Source: Megalonaias nervosa (lineage: Eukaryota; Mollusca; Bivalvia; Unionida; Unionidae). Taken from it: a stretch of 64,000 nt of DNA. The stretch spans positions 42,471 to 106,470 of the forward strand of contig JAECUM010016761.1 in the NCBI GenBank assembly GCA_016617855.1, read 5' to 3'. A program made the translations under genes and the position numbers. Shown in pieces: positions 11,162-21,115 of this stretch. Position 1 is the first letter of the stretch, and every line of letters starts with the position of its first letter. The notes under the pieces are model-generated. The model did not search any database. It worked only from the letters and a program-made list of their open reading frames with translations, and was not told the origin of the DNA.

Positions 11162-11408
11162 GCAGCAGAGAGGGTGGACCCTACAAATTATTGTTCGAAC
11201 AAATATATTAAGCATGAAAATCATACTAAATAAGGCAAAAAATATAGGGTCAATACCGCTAAACCAGAACTTCTAACTGACCTGAGATTCTCTCTACGTG
11301 GGTTATTTGCGCTGTTACTCGATCGTGACACCTGTGTTTGTAAATGCTATGCGTGTTTGTTTATGTGCTTGTGCGCATAATTTTTGTCAGTCCACTCTCT
11401 CTGCTGCT
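11162..11408. repeat. Left TIR of Polinton B
   Basis: Starts GCAGCAGAGAGGGTGGACCC and ends with an inverted copy of the same motif, CCACTCTCTCTGCTGCT. It matches the complement of 26433-26679 over its full 247 bp with scattered substitutions and compensating small gaps. The inner inverted copy of the terminal motif means each TIR is itself bounded by two facing copies. Confidence 0.92.
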
Positions 11409-11415
11409 CTGTGTT

Positions 11416-12100
11416 TTATCCAAATATTGTATCAAGTCCATTACGATATCTCGACCTGGGATCATGTAAATGTATTGTTATAAATCCAAACGGCGGAGCT
11501 TGCGCGTGTGCAAAGAAATCTTTTAATTTGATCACATCCATGTCAACCTGAACACCAGGTATAATAAATATTTTGTAAAGTATGATTATCAACTCCTTAT
11601 ATACAACCAGAATATTGCAGTTGTCTCTGATCACTTTAGGTATTTGTGTAAAACGCTGGGTAACATAAATCACGTCGGTATTCTTGTGTCTACCTCGAGA
11701 AAATATCCGAGCTGGATTTGATTGTTTGTCCAGCATGACATCATCGTATACTATGAGATTATTAATACGTCATCCAGGTCATCCACAGATGGCGCTTCAT
11801 CACTATCGGTGATAAAATCAAAAATACTGACTCCATCACTATCACTGTCTTCATACAACGATTTTGCATTTTCATTAAAATCTTTAAGCACTTCATAGCA
11901 TTGTTGATCATCTACAGATGGTGCTACTAAATATAATTTATCCCACTTGAGCCATCTCATTATCAAATTAAGCAATAATTGCGTCTTACCACTTCCAGAT
12001 AGACCAATTATTATCATCCTGATAGAATTCGGTAGCGCTGGGTGATGCTTGACTGGCTCCTGTTTTCGTGTCACCGAAAAGTCAATTATATCCGTAATAC
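11416..12100 (-). pseudogene. FtsK/HerA-type DNA-packaging ATPase, frameshifted (Polinton B)
   Basis: Genome-packaging ATPase of Polintons. The N-terminal portion (down to 11751) has Walker A IIIGLSGSGKTQLLL and MRWLKWDKLYLVAPSVDD. The C-terminal portion (11416-11736) has KNTDVIYVTQRFTQIPKVI and ends LHDPRSRYRNGL. Comparison with the copy at 63433-64000 shows one frameshift near 11740-11765 and a pair of compensating shifts between about 11550 and 11610 that garble about 20 residues. No ATG is seen upstream of Walker A in frame, so the start (near 12060-12100) is uncertain; it faces the divergent PLA2 gene. Confidence 0.85.
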
Positions 12101-12111
12101 TAAATAATATG

Positions 12112-12618
12112 AATCTATATTGTGTTCGATGCAAGGCACCCACCCCCACCACTGGATTAACAACAATAGTAACAAAAAATAAAAAATGCGCTCTGACAGG
12201 TAAGTGTGAAAAGTGTGGCACAAAAAAAACAACAAATTTATTTCGTCTAGCACAAAGACAGGAGGTGATATCGCTGCTTCGTTGGGAAAATTACCAGGGA
12301 CTCCATGGGGGAAGTATCCCGGAGAAAAAACAACAGCCCGGATACAATTATTGTGGTCCTGGGACTCGACTTGATATCCGACTTGACGAACGAGATCAAC
12401 CAAGACCAGGAAATTATCCAATAAATAAGATTGATCAAGCGTGTCACGTTCATGTTGTTGTGTATAAAAGCAAGGATTTACAACAACGGCATCTCGCAGA
12501 TGTGAAATTGATTCATGAGTTAAATTCTATACCTGATAAATCTCTCAGAGAGAAACTTGCTAGTTTTCTAGTGAAATCTGCTATGAAAGGTAAACTAATG
12601 CTAGGGGCTGGTAATTAA
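12112..12618 (+). CDS. Zinc-ribbon plus phospholipase A2-like protein (Polinton B)
   Basis: About 168 residues from the ATG at 12112. That start is preferred over an upstream one at 12049 because the zinc ribbon begins right there: MNLYCVRCK, then CEKCGTKK at about residues 33-40. The PLA2-like part has the Ca-binding-loop motif YCGPGT (about 81-86) and the helix ACHVHVVVY (about 111-119). In active enzymes of this type His is followed by Asp; here it is Val, so catalysis is doubtful. The glycine-rich C-terminus ends KLMLGAGN. In virions of related elements this domain serves membrane passage. It is open throughout, and divergent from the ATPase. Confidence 0.7.
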   Translation, partial: NLYCVRCKAPTPTTGLTTIVTKNKKCALTGKCEKCGTKKTTNLFRLAQRQEVISLLRWENYQGLHGGSIPEKKQQPGYNYCGPGTRLDIRLDERDQPRPGNYPINKIDQACHVHVVVYKSKDLQQRHLADVKLIHELNSIPDKSLREKLASFLVKSAMKGKLMLGAGN

Positions 12619-12634
12619 TTATATAACTATTATA

Positions 12635-13619
12635 ATGGAATCTGTTTATTATAGCCCAAGAGGATATTAGAAGAGCAGAGCAGCGATTAGTAAACTTGCC
12701 GAAGCAGCAAAAGTCTCACGTGCTGTTGCTGCAGCGTGGTTAGCACGACAGGCAATATGGCAAATCTATCTACGTCCACCTAAAAAAATTCAGTACGCGT
12801 ATTTTGATGTCAGCGTTCCCAAAGAGTTTCATCAAGCAGACATTTTGTTTTTGCTGCATGATGCTATTAAAACATGTGGACGTCAATCACGCACATACAG
12901 ATACGTGTTAACTGTCGTTGACGTTGCAAGTAGATATAAAGAAGCAGAGCCGCTATCAACTAAAACAACATCTGAAGTTGCATCTGTGTTTGAACGAATT
13001 TATTGACGAGGACCTTTGCGATGGCCACAGTTGCTACAAGTTGATCCTGGCAAAGAATTTCTTGGTACAGTGTCATCGCTGATAAAAAAGCATAATGTCA
13101 AAATCAGACGAGGACATACTGCAATTCATCGTGTTCAGACAATATTTGAACGATTTAATCGAACTCGCTGAGCGGTTATTTGGATATTAATATGCGAAGG
13201 AAATAATTCAGAGCGACACGAGATCTCATGAATGGGTTGCGAGATTGACAAGTGTGATAGCTGCGTTAAATAATGAAATTACTCGTGCAACTTCTATGAA
13301 ACCTACCGTTGGAATTACAAAGAAACATATACCCCGTAGCGATGGCTAGGGACAACGACGTGACTTTTCAAAACAGCCAGTGTTAGGTAATGTGACTGTC
13401 AGATATTTATGTGAACCCAGTGAACTTGAAGGGGGTAAAAAAAGAGCAACTGATCCTATCTGGAGTGTGACTACACATAAAATTTCTACCGTGGTTAGAT
13501 CCACTGGTAGACCTGCAATCTACAGACTGGATTCGAATGCTCCTCAACGTGGATTTGTACGTGAACAATCACAAGTAATTCCTGAAGACACACAATTACC
13601 ACTGCGTTCACTTTTATAA
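12635..13619 (+). pseudogene. RVE-type integrase with several stops (Polinton B)
   Basis: Starts at an ATG 16 bases after the PLA2 stop. Readable segments: RAVAAAWLARQAIWQIYL, PKEFHQADILFLLHDA (first Asp), YVLTVVDVASRYKEAEPL, LQVDPGKEFLG (second Asp), QTIFERFNRTR (catalytic Glu), then a C-terminal strand-rich region, 13380-13619, containing GNVTVRYL and DPIWSVTTHKI. Stops lie at 12668, 13004, 13169 and 13347, and there is a frame change between about 13180 and 13227. All three catalytic residues remain. It is the enzyme that would have made the GAACC(A) duplication. As it stands it cannot be functional. Confidence 0.85.
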
Positions 13620-13850
13620 ACTGGCACACCGACGTCGATTACATTCAAGACAGGTCAGCATCACATTTTCGCGCTTGTGACCAATACTACTATTAATTCT
13701 GTCTATGGTGAACTGTCTTGGATTATTATTTGAATACTCCCATAGCATATTACAGTTAAAACTTGCACAATGATTATTCTATTGTTGTTTTAGTGTCATA
13801 ATTAATTCAGCGTCGATATCTAAGTCGCGATTATTTTTTTGTCACATTGC

Positions 13851-16800
13851 TTATAAATAGTTTTTTCTTATTATGCCAACACCTTCGGTGTCACTAGCAG
13901 TTTGATTATTATTTTCTGTAAAATTCATAATAACTCTGCGCAGTTGAGATATTCTTCTGGCTCGAGATACTGCGAGATAAACTAAATTTGACCATTCGAT
14001 CCTATCATCGACAATCCAGATATTTGTATCAGTAATAATTAGTCCTTGTGACCAATGAATCGTTATAGCATATCCTACTTTCCATGGAGTTTTATCCATG
14101 ATCAACGCGCTCTCAACAACATCAACATCAACCAAAACAATATCATTTAATACAAGATTTTGTTTTTCATTTGTTCCTGGAATTTCAACTTCAATATTCT
14201 GTCGTCGAGTATCTTCTGGGCGATAAAACAATGGTACGGGTAGATTTGAAAATTTTTTCTTTCTCTAACAAAAATAATTTCTGTTGCAATTCATCACGAA
14301 CTATTTTTCTACTTGCAACTATTAAATCATTTGGTCTCCATAAATTCCAAAAATCGTTCACAGGAGTTTCCGGAATTATTTCACGCATTATCTCACATTG
14401 TATTCTGTCTGGCTGTAGTCTGATTAATCTTTTAAATTCTTTCAGAGGTTCATCAATAGCTCTATGATCATCGGTTATCTCCTCATAATAATCCACAGAC
14501 GTTTTTAACCATTCGTGTGGAGACTGCCCAACAAAAGGTTGTCGCTGACCATGATCGCCGCACATTATCACAGCAGCATTTTTTGTCAGTAACCAATCAA
14601 GAAATATTTTTAATGTTTTTAACGATACCGTACAAATTTCATCCCAGATGATAATCCGGGGTATATATTTCTCACCCATTCGCTCAGGTGTCCACGTATC
14701 CCCGCACCATCTGAAGAAACCATGAAAAGTTTGAGATTTTACTCCTCATTCATTTATTTCTCTGGCTAGTCTATTTGTAGGTGTCAGCACAATCATATCA
14801 ATGGAGTTCTTCAAACTCCGACGAAATAATTCAATGGCACGTGTTGTTTTTCCAGAACCTCCAGGCCCATTGAGATAAACGGTTTTATGTCTGGCCACAG
14901 GATCAAACACAGATGGTGCGGATGATTTTAATACTTGATTGTCATTGCCGTAATATATTTCCTTGATTTCAACGTCTGCAGATTCGAATAGTCAAGTATA
15001 TTTTCTTTTTTTATTCTCCATGATCCCCATTCACCATTACCGAGTAGCGATTTTAGCAAATCTGTATACGCGGTATTTATATAAAATGAATCCGTGGCAA
15101 CTCTAACCGCGTAACGAGGAAATCTATTTATCATCGATAATAAATTTATCGAAACGTAAGCGAGCAGAGAAGATCTTAAATGAGTAAACTGCGGTGACTC
15201 ACCATCAATATAACTCACGATTGTGCCTAATTTAGACCCGTCTGATAAATAAGCATTACTCCGACTTATAAATGTATTTTTTTCCGTTGTACCAGCCATT
15301 ATAAAATCGAGTTCAGCATCGTCCATAATTAATCTTGTACACATTCGTTTGTGATCTTATGATCCTCCTTGAGTAAACTTACCAATTATTTTCCTACCAA
15401 GATCTTTTGCAATTTTGTTTTCATAATCAATCATATCAGGATTTTCATCCGGGGAATATTTCTTTTGTTGTAGTAACCAAACTTGTTTCTGCGGATGATA
15501 CATTATAATGGCTTCGTTTACTTTCAACGACACTAAAATTCCAGTATCAAGCATATATCGTAATAGTACTATTGGAGCCCAATATTTTTCTGAGAAATGT
15601 CGTCCAAACCAAACATAAATAATTGGATGCATATCACCGCAAAACTCGAATGACTTTGTACAAGCAAATCCAGCTAAGTTAAAATTTGGTAAGAGTCCGT
15701 TTATCGCAACTCTGGTCATCTTGTGTGTGGGATGTCCGAATCTTTTAAAGTATTCAGAACATTCTCCGTATCCAAGAAAACTTCCAGGATAACATGCTAC
15801 CATATCAACCGATATAATATCGCTATAATCGTATTTAGTATTCCACAATCCGCCATGTCCGTATTCGATACAACTGTGCTGGATATCTTCAAGAAATTCT
15901 AATCATGTTGGTTTCCATGAATTTTTCTCTTGAACAAAGTGAGCCGCAACTGATGGAACTGTAAAACAGTTATTCAGTAATCGTTCAACTTCGACATTAT
16001 CAGAATTATATTTCAATGCAAGATTTTTCATTTTTTTGTGGAGAGATTCTTCACGATAAATTTCTCTGTTAGGCCTTACAAACTGATCGTAATGTGAATC
16101 TGAACTTTGAAATAACCAAACAGATACAGGGTCACTCTTACTAATATTTCTGATAGCGTCGAATATATAATTGCTGTAAAATTTAACTGTTCTATCCCGT
16201 GGAAATATTGTTACTGCCACAGTCCATGTATGTGCATTATGATCAATGATTGTTATAGGAGTTCCATTGTTTGTATATTTCGGTTTGTATAAAATATCTC
16301 CGTTTAGTGTTTTTACCGTAATCGGAAATTTTAATTTCTTTTCTAGTTTAGCAACGTCGCTGATAGATGCTCCGGTATCTTTAACTGTCGCTGCCCATGC
16401 ATTTACTTTTTTACGTCTTAGATCTGTTAAACTGTTTCCACATATTGCTCTTGAGAAATGTTCTATAACTCGCTCAGCTACGCAATTTAGTCCCCTTGAT
16501 GAAGTCAAGGCCATAGTCACGGACTATGTCAAGGAAAATATCATTGGTTTGAGATTATTAACGCTAGTTTTATCATTTAACGGGTATATCGCATAGACAA
16601 CTGCAGTTACCGGATACTCTCGTTCATAATACGGTTTATCAATACCAATCAATTTCCTGGTTTGGATTTTTTATTTAACATAACAGTATTATTTCCAGCA
16701 TGAAGTTGTACAGGGTCATGTTTATCACGGATAATCCAAGTGTTGTCATCTATCTGCACAATAAATTTTACTAGAATAATATATCTCTGATTGTCGAGAT

Positions 16801-17052
16801 AGTTGATAATATTTCTACCTCGTTCGTCATGCGTTCTAACATCAATGGTATTCATGATCCTGAATGTTGACCAAGTATGAGCCGCACCATCGTTGTGAAA
16901 TTCTTTCTAGGCTTCACGGATACGATCAGTTATATCGCTATTTATCAAGCTAGATCTTGCATCGAAAAATTAAATTTAGATTTTGGTAGTTTGTCAAGAT
17001 CGAATCTTGCACTGGAAGGTTCAATTGCAGATAATCTCTCAAATTCCTCCAT
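13851..17052 (-). pseudogene. DNA polymerase B fused to SF1 (Pif1/RecD-like) helicase, several lesions (Polinton B)
   Basis: One long ancestral gene on the minus strand, about 1060 codons, start MEEFERLSAIEP at 17052. Polymerase part: motif A VDMVACYPGSF (about 15810), a Lys/Gly segment GRKIIGKF (about 15380), motif C VATDSFYI (about 15085). Soon after follows the helicase: Walker A VYLNGPGGSGKTTRAIELF (about 14830-14880), Walker B IIIWDEICTVS (about 14640), GDHGQRQPF (about 14550), and motif VI-type AITIHWSQGL with LVYLAVSRARR (14040-13950). Lesions: a stop and frame change around 16870-16950, and further breaks near 16640, 15900, 15350, 14930, 14740 and 14230. No obvious exonuclease motifs were identified. 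Only about 60 codons separate motif C from the helicase, so I read it as a fusion. Confidence 0.8.
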
Positions 17053-17103
17053 GCTATAATTAAGGCAAAATATATGTTTAATTAAACTTTAATTATATAT
17101 ATA

Positions 17104-17310
17104 ATGATACAAGCAAATAACAAATCCAAATGGTTAATGATAGGATTTTCTCTTCCTTGTAATAAATCATGCGTAACTGAATTCTGTGGTATTCACATGC
17201 AAAACTTTCGCAGAGGGAGTCTAGGACCGAAACTGTGTTTACAATGCGATGTTGGTTTACGAGGAAAAACTCAATTAAGGGAGATAACTCAGTCTGCGCT
17301 GATAGAATAA
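17104..17310 (+). CDS. Small zinc-finger protein, related to those of the palindromic element
   Basis: 68 residues starting 51 bases upstream of, and divergent from, the polymerase gene. Cys19, Cys23, Cys28 and His31 form C-x3-C-x4-C-x2-H, followed by Cys45-x2-Cys48 and GLRGKTQL. The same spacing and flanking residues occur in the proteins at 29118-29591 and 29798-30157 (CGNGVRGKIQ in the latter). The last C-x2-C pair present in those relatives is missing here, so the protein is probably C-terminally truncated; a hairpin overlaps the stop. Function unknown; a DNA- or RNA-binding regulator is a guess. Confidence 0.65.
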   Translation: MIQANNKSKWLMIGFSLPCNKSCVTEFCGIHMQNFRRGSLGPKLCLQCDVGLRGKTQLREITQSALIE

Positions 17311-17329
17311 GTGCGCAGTTGTCTCCCTT
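17277..17329. terminator. Hairpin over the 3' end of the zinc-finger gene
   Basis: AAGGGAGATAACT (17277-17289) pairs with AGTTGTCTCCCTT (17317-17329): 13 bp with one wobble pair, and a further GCGC pairing inside. It overlaps the stop codon at 17308-17310. By analogy with the hairpins of the palindromic element it may mark a transcript 3' end. Confidence 0.45.
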
Positions 17330-18184
17330 TTGTTATTGCGTATACATGACCACACGTTTATATTCAGTAGCATATACATTCAATCCATCAAACATTGAAG
17401 TCTGAGATATCTCCATATTTTATATGATCAAGTACAAAAATCTCAATTCTGTGATTTTATTCTTGGACGTTGTCCAGATGATGTTGAATTCCGTGATAAA
17501 ATCACAACAAACCGCACTATAGTAGATTTTACATAAGCCGTGTGTGCGATATAGTTATTATCGATTTTTTTTTTTGTCTAGGCTGTATGTGGATAGAACC
17601 GGAATAATATCGATCCATGCATCATTGCTAGATAGTTCTGCCTTGATGAAATCAAAGGTTGATAATACAGTATTTTGACCAAATTCAGAAATGTGTAAAA
17701 TTGCAGATTTCGCGATTTATTTTATATTTTATTCAGGATCAGAATATTCTTTTGGTGTAGGAATTTGCCGTTCATGACATCGTCACGGATACTAGTAAAT
17801 ACAGCCCAGAGTTATCACTTGTACGAAGCGCAGATAGTTATACACCTACATTTAACTGTATATTTGTAGAGCTCTGATAGCTGTGGGGTTAAGGCGTTTG
17901 TGTGCAGATCCACTAGTGTAAACTCTCTGCGTGTTCGAGTCTCCAAAAATGCTAAAGATATATTATCTTGCATTCGGCGATAGATGCTATTATAATCGGG
18001 GGCGCTTGCGGGCAGTTGATGACGAGATATGAGATTGTAAAAGAAAAACTAATTCCAGGTGTAACTCGCCTGGCACCCCTGAACCTCAAAGCGCCCGGGG
18101 TTCACTTAGGGGGTGTTTTTATTACCCTGCAATCCAACAATTACATATCCAACGTCATCAACCTGCTCGTCAGGTACTTCCTTT
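17330..18184. other. Non-coding stretch of Polinton B
   Basis: No gene recognised. A tRNA-promoter-like pair is faintly visible around 17876-17945 (TAGCTGTGGGGTTAAGGCG, then GTGTTCGAGTCTC), but stems do not fold convincingly, so no tRNA is called. The strand switch between the + strand zinc finger and the + strand gene at 18917 lies across this and the next region. Confidence 0.4.
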
Positions 18185-18900
18185 TGCGTTTTTATTCTGA
18201 TTAAAAAAATATTTTTATATTTTTTATTTGCATTATTTCAGAAATATTTTATGTTTATCTGATTCAGAAATATTTTTATATTAATTCTGATTCAGAAATA
18301 TTTTTATATTTATCTGATTCAGAAATATTTTTATATTATATTAATTCTTATTTAGAAATATTTTTATTATAATAAAATTTTATATTTTATGAAATTCAGT
18401 CAGATTTTCTAACTTTGACAGGCAATATACCCAACAACATTGTGGCTTTGATCAGATTTTCTAAATTTGATGGGTAAGTTACCCCAACAACATTGTGATT
18501 TTGATCAGATTTTTAAAATATTTTTATTTTATTAAGAAATATTTTGTGAAATTCAGTCAGATTTTTTCTAAAATATTTCTACTTTTATTATTATATTAAT
18601 TCTGATTTAGAAATATTTTTACTTTTATTATTATATTAGTTCTGATTCAGAAATATTTTTTTCATAATAAAATTTTATTTTTTATGAAATTCCGTCAGAC
18701 TTTCTAAATTTGACGGGTATAATACCCAACAAAATTGTGAATTCAGTCAGATTTTCTAAATTTGATGGGTAATATACTCATCAATATTGTGACTTTGATC
18801 AGATTTTCTGAATTTGATGGGTAATATACCCATCAAAATTGCGAATTCAGTCAGATTTTCTAAAATATTTTTATTTTCATTAAGAAATATATTTTAAACA
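18185..18900. repeat. AT-rich repeat array, possible origin or regulatory region of Polinton B
   Basis: Two interleaved repeat families. From about 18230 to 18365, then again near 18600 and 18650, are copies of a unit holding CTGATTCAGAAATATTTTTA. From about 18395 to 18870 are copies of a longer unit with CAGTCAGATTTTCTAAATTT, then GATGGGTAATATACCCATCA-like palindromes and TTGTGA. The very AT-rich, palindrome-containing array in the only large gene-free part of the element suggests a replication or transcription control region (inference). Confidence 0.65.
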
Positions 18901-18916
18901 AATATTTATTGTATAA

Positions 18917-19412
18917 TGAATCATGAAAATATTAATGCTATTATTGCTGCTATTAAGCAATTACAACACAGTGGTATAAAAATATCTGATCAGCTTGATC
19001 CTGAAAAAATTATGAGTGATTTTGAATCTTATAATTTCGAAAGTCCGAAAATTGGTATACGCTGCCCTCCGATTATAGATTCATAAAGTTGGTCCAGCAG
19101 GCAATGTTACAATCGCTGGCAGCAATCACGGATACACAGGTAAAATTGTTTGTTCCCCTTTCACGTTCAATCGAAAAGGTTAGGTCAGAGTTATCTCACG
19201 AATACGAAACGAAAAGAATTGTACACGCTCGTATAAAACAGTTGAGAGATATTATGTCGATGACGGAGTCATTGAATGAAGTTGCAGAAGAATTACTGGC
19301 TACAGATAAGTCAGAGTGTGACTCTACTCATAATAGTGAAAGTGACTGTAGTGACATTGACAACGAAACCAATAGTGTCACCTGTAACGTTGTTACTGAC
19401 TGTTCTATCTAG
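18917..19412 (+). pseudogene. Hypothetical helical, acidic-tailed protein with one frame break (Polinton B)
   Basis: Starts MNHENINAIIAAIKQLQH at 18917 and stops at 19085-19087. A second open frame covers 19089-19412 with QVKLFVPLSRSIEKVRSE, a likely coiled coil, and a Ser/Asp-rich acidic tail. The join suggests a single indel near 19075 in one gene of about 165 codons. I do not recognise the family. It follows the AT-rich array and is followed by a hairpin. Confidence 0.45.
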
Positions 19413-19429
19413 TGTTTTTTATCGTTGCA

Positions 19430-19474
19430 GAAAGTGTACATATTCTATATAAATAATAATGATTGTACACTTTC
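19430..19474. terminator. Hairpin after the 18917-19412 gene
   Basis: GAAAGTGTACA (19430-19440) and TGTACACTTTC (19464-19474) form a perfect 11 bp stem with a 23-base AT-rich loop, 17 bases after the stop codon. A second small palindrome, CCTTGAC-AAC-GTCAAGG, lies at 19631-19647, before the end of the convergent penton-like gene. Likely a bidirectional 3' end signal. Confidence 0.5.
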
Positions 19475-19672
19475 CGCAGCCATAATTATCTGGGATAGAG
19501 GCCGTGGATTAACCAGATAACCGTTCTGTCCTTGACTTATTGAATCAGCTAGACAAGAAGGATAATTCATTTCTGACCCTGATAAAATCATGGGTAAAAA
19601 AAAAAAAAAATATTTTATCCTTCACTTAGTCCTTGACAACGTCAAGGGATATTGTTTTTTGCTTGGTGTTTT

Positions 19673-21027
19673 CTACGAACGCACATACAGGTTTATATTC
19701 AGTGTCTCAGACCTAAGATCGAGCAAGTGGCCAGTTTGGTCAGTAAGTTTGAAATGTATCCGCGATAGGAGTGGATTATGACATTTTAGATAAACAACGT
19801 TGATTTGTTCTGATACAATCAAATAGCCTGGGGGTACTTGAGATGTAAATGAATACAGAATGTATCCTTGCTGGGTCTGATTGGATTTTTCAACGTCAAC
19901 TTGATAACTACCATCAATGACATCACACACTAGATTGACAGCGATCGTTGATGTGATATTAACGATTCCTGGCGAAATATGACGACCTTCGTTGTACGGA
20001 TTATTATTGTATTGGAGAATATTTGATGGTGGGGTTATTTTTTTTCTATGATTGTATAACTGTTTGAAAATTTTCACTAATCATATCATTGACTTATTTT
20101 TTTTAGTTCATTATTATCAAATCCTGGAAATATAAACGTTTGTAATTGTTCTTCTGTTATATTAAAATATTTAATAACTTGCCGTGGTCCTAGAGTATTA
20201 AAATAAAATGACATGTCATTATTAGCGCTATAAATATATTCCGCGATTGTACTTAAGATTATTATTGTTTCGATGATTTGTTGTTTTATGTCATCGCTAT
20301 AGTACGTGATAATACTTGAAAATAAATTTTTTAGATTATTGAGAAATTTTGTATGTTCAGTCTTGATATCATCCGAGTAAGATTTTAAAAATGTTTACAT
20401 TAACAGGTAATCCTTCATTGAATTCAATATCAAGAAATACTGTTGCTGTGCCATGTTCTTCTTTTTTAATATATTTTGTTGATTAAAACCAGGCCAGTTT
20501 TTTAATCGGTATACTGTCGTCGACGTTCTTCAAAACTAAAACGTTTTGAATAATCTATCTCCGTTATAAAAAAATTCATCTTGACGTGGTTCAACGGGAC
20601 CAGAATAAACCGGCGCGATTTCTGGCCATCCTTGTACTGATCTGATCGAACTTTGGTATATATCAACGAAGTAATCCGGCGACAATATTTCAGTGACCGA
20701 TGACCCCGTTGGCTAGTGGACGGTAATGGCAATCTTTGATTCATTTCCTGTTATGGATTTAATCCTGCTCTGGAATTCTTCATTGATCTGTTCTATTTGA
20801 TAACTGCCCCTGGGTATACTGACTACTTGCCAATCTGGAGTTCCATCGGGTTTGTTTTTATTTGCAAATGCTAATGAATTATTCGGCGGAAGACCACCAA
20901 ACGATTTCGACCAGATATTTGGCCAACTATAATAAACCCGTAATTGCGCTAATGCAATTTCTTTAGCTGGAATTGCAGTCGGAAAATTAATACTGAATTC
21001 AGGATTAGTTGAACTCGCCGATATCAT
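19673..21027 (-). pseudogene. Penton/minor-capsid-like protein region, broken (Polinton B)
   Basis: The N-terminal part (20713-21027) reads EFSINFPTAIPAKEIALAQL, VYYSWPNIWSK and SIPRGSYQIEQINEEFQSRI, the look of Polinton minor capsid/penton-type proteins. It continues in another frame through 20502 (FFITEIDYSKRFSFEE). The C-terminal part (19673-20077) reads IVNITSTIAVNLVCDVIDGS, LYSFTSQVPPGYLIVSEQ and IHFKLTDQTGHLLDLRSETL, a beta-rich jelly-roll-type end. Between them (about 20095-20460), a helical stretch with KQQIIETIIILSTIAEYIYS may be an inserted domain or a separate small gene. At least three frame breaks. It could be two or three genes rather than one. Confidence 0.6.
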
Positions 21028-21115
21028 TGTAGTTCTTACCGGATTAGTATTAGTGACGATCTGCTGTAATTATTCCAATGACGTTGTCATTGATGTCATT
21101 ATTATACTATTATTA

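Noticed and set aside
12635..13619. Reassigned stop codons to explain the interrupted Polinton B integrase
   Set aside because: Both TAG and TGA occur and a frameshift is also present, so ordinary decay is simpler.
17876..17945. tRNA-like A and B boxes in Polinton B
   Set aside because: The arms do not pair convincingly and no relative is seen; left as a remark only.
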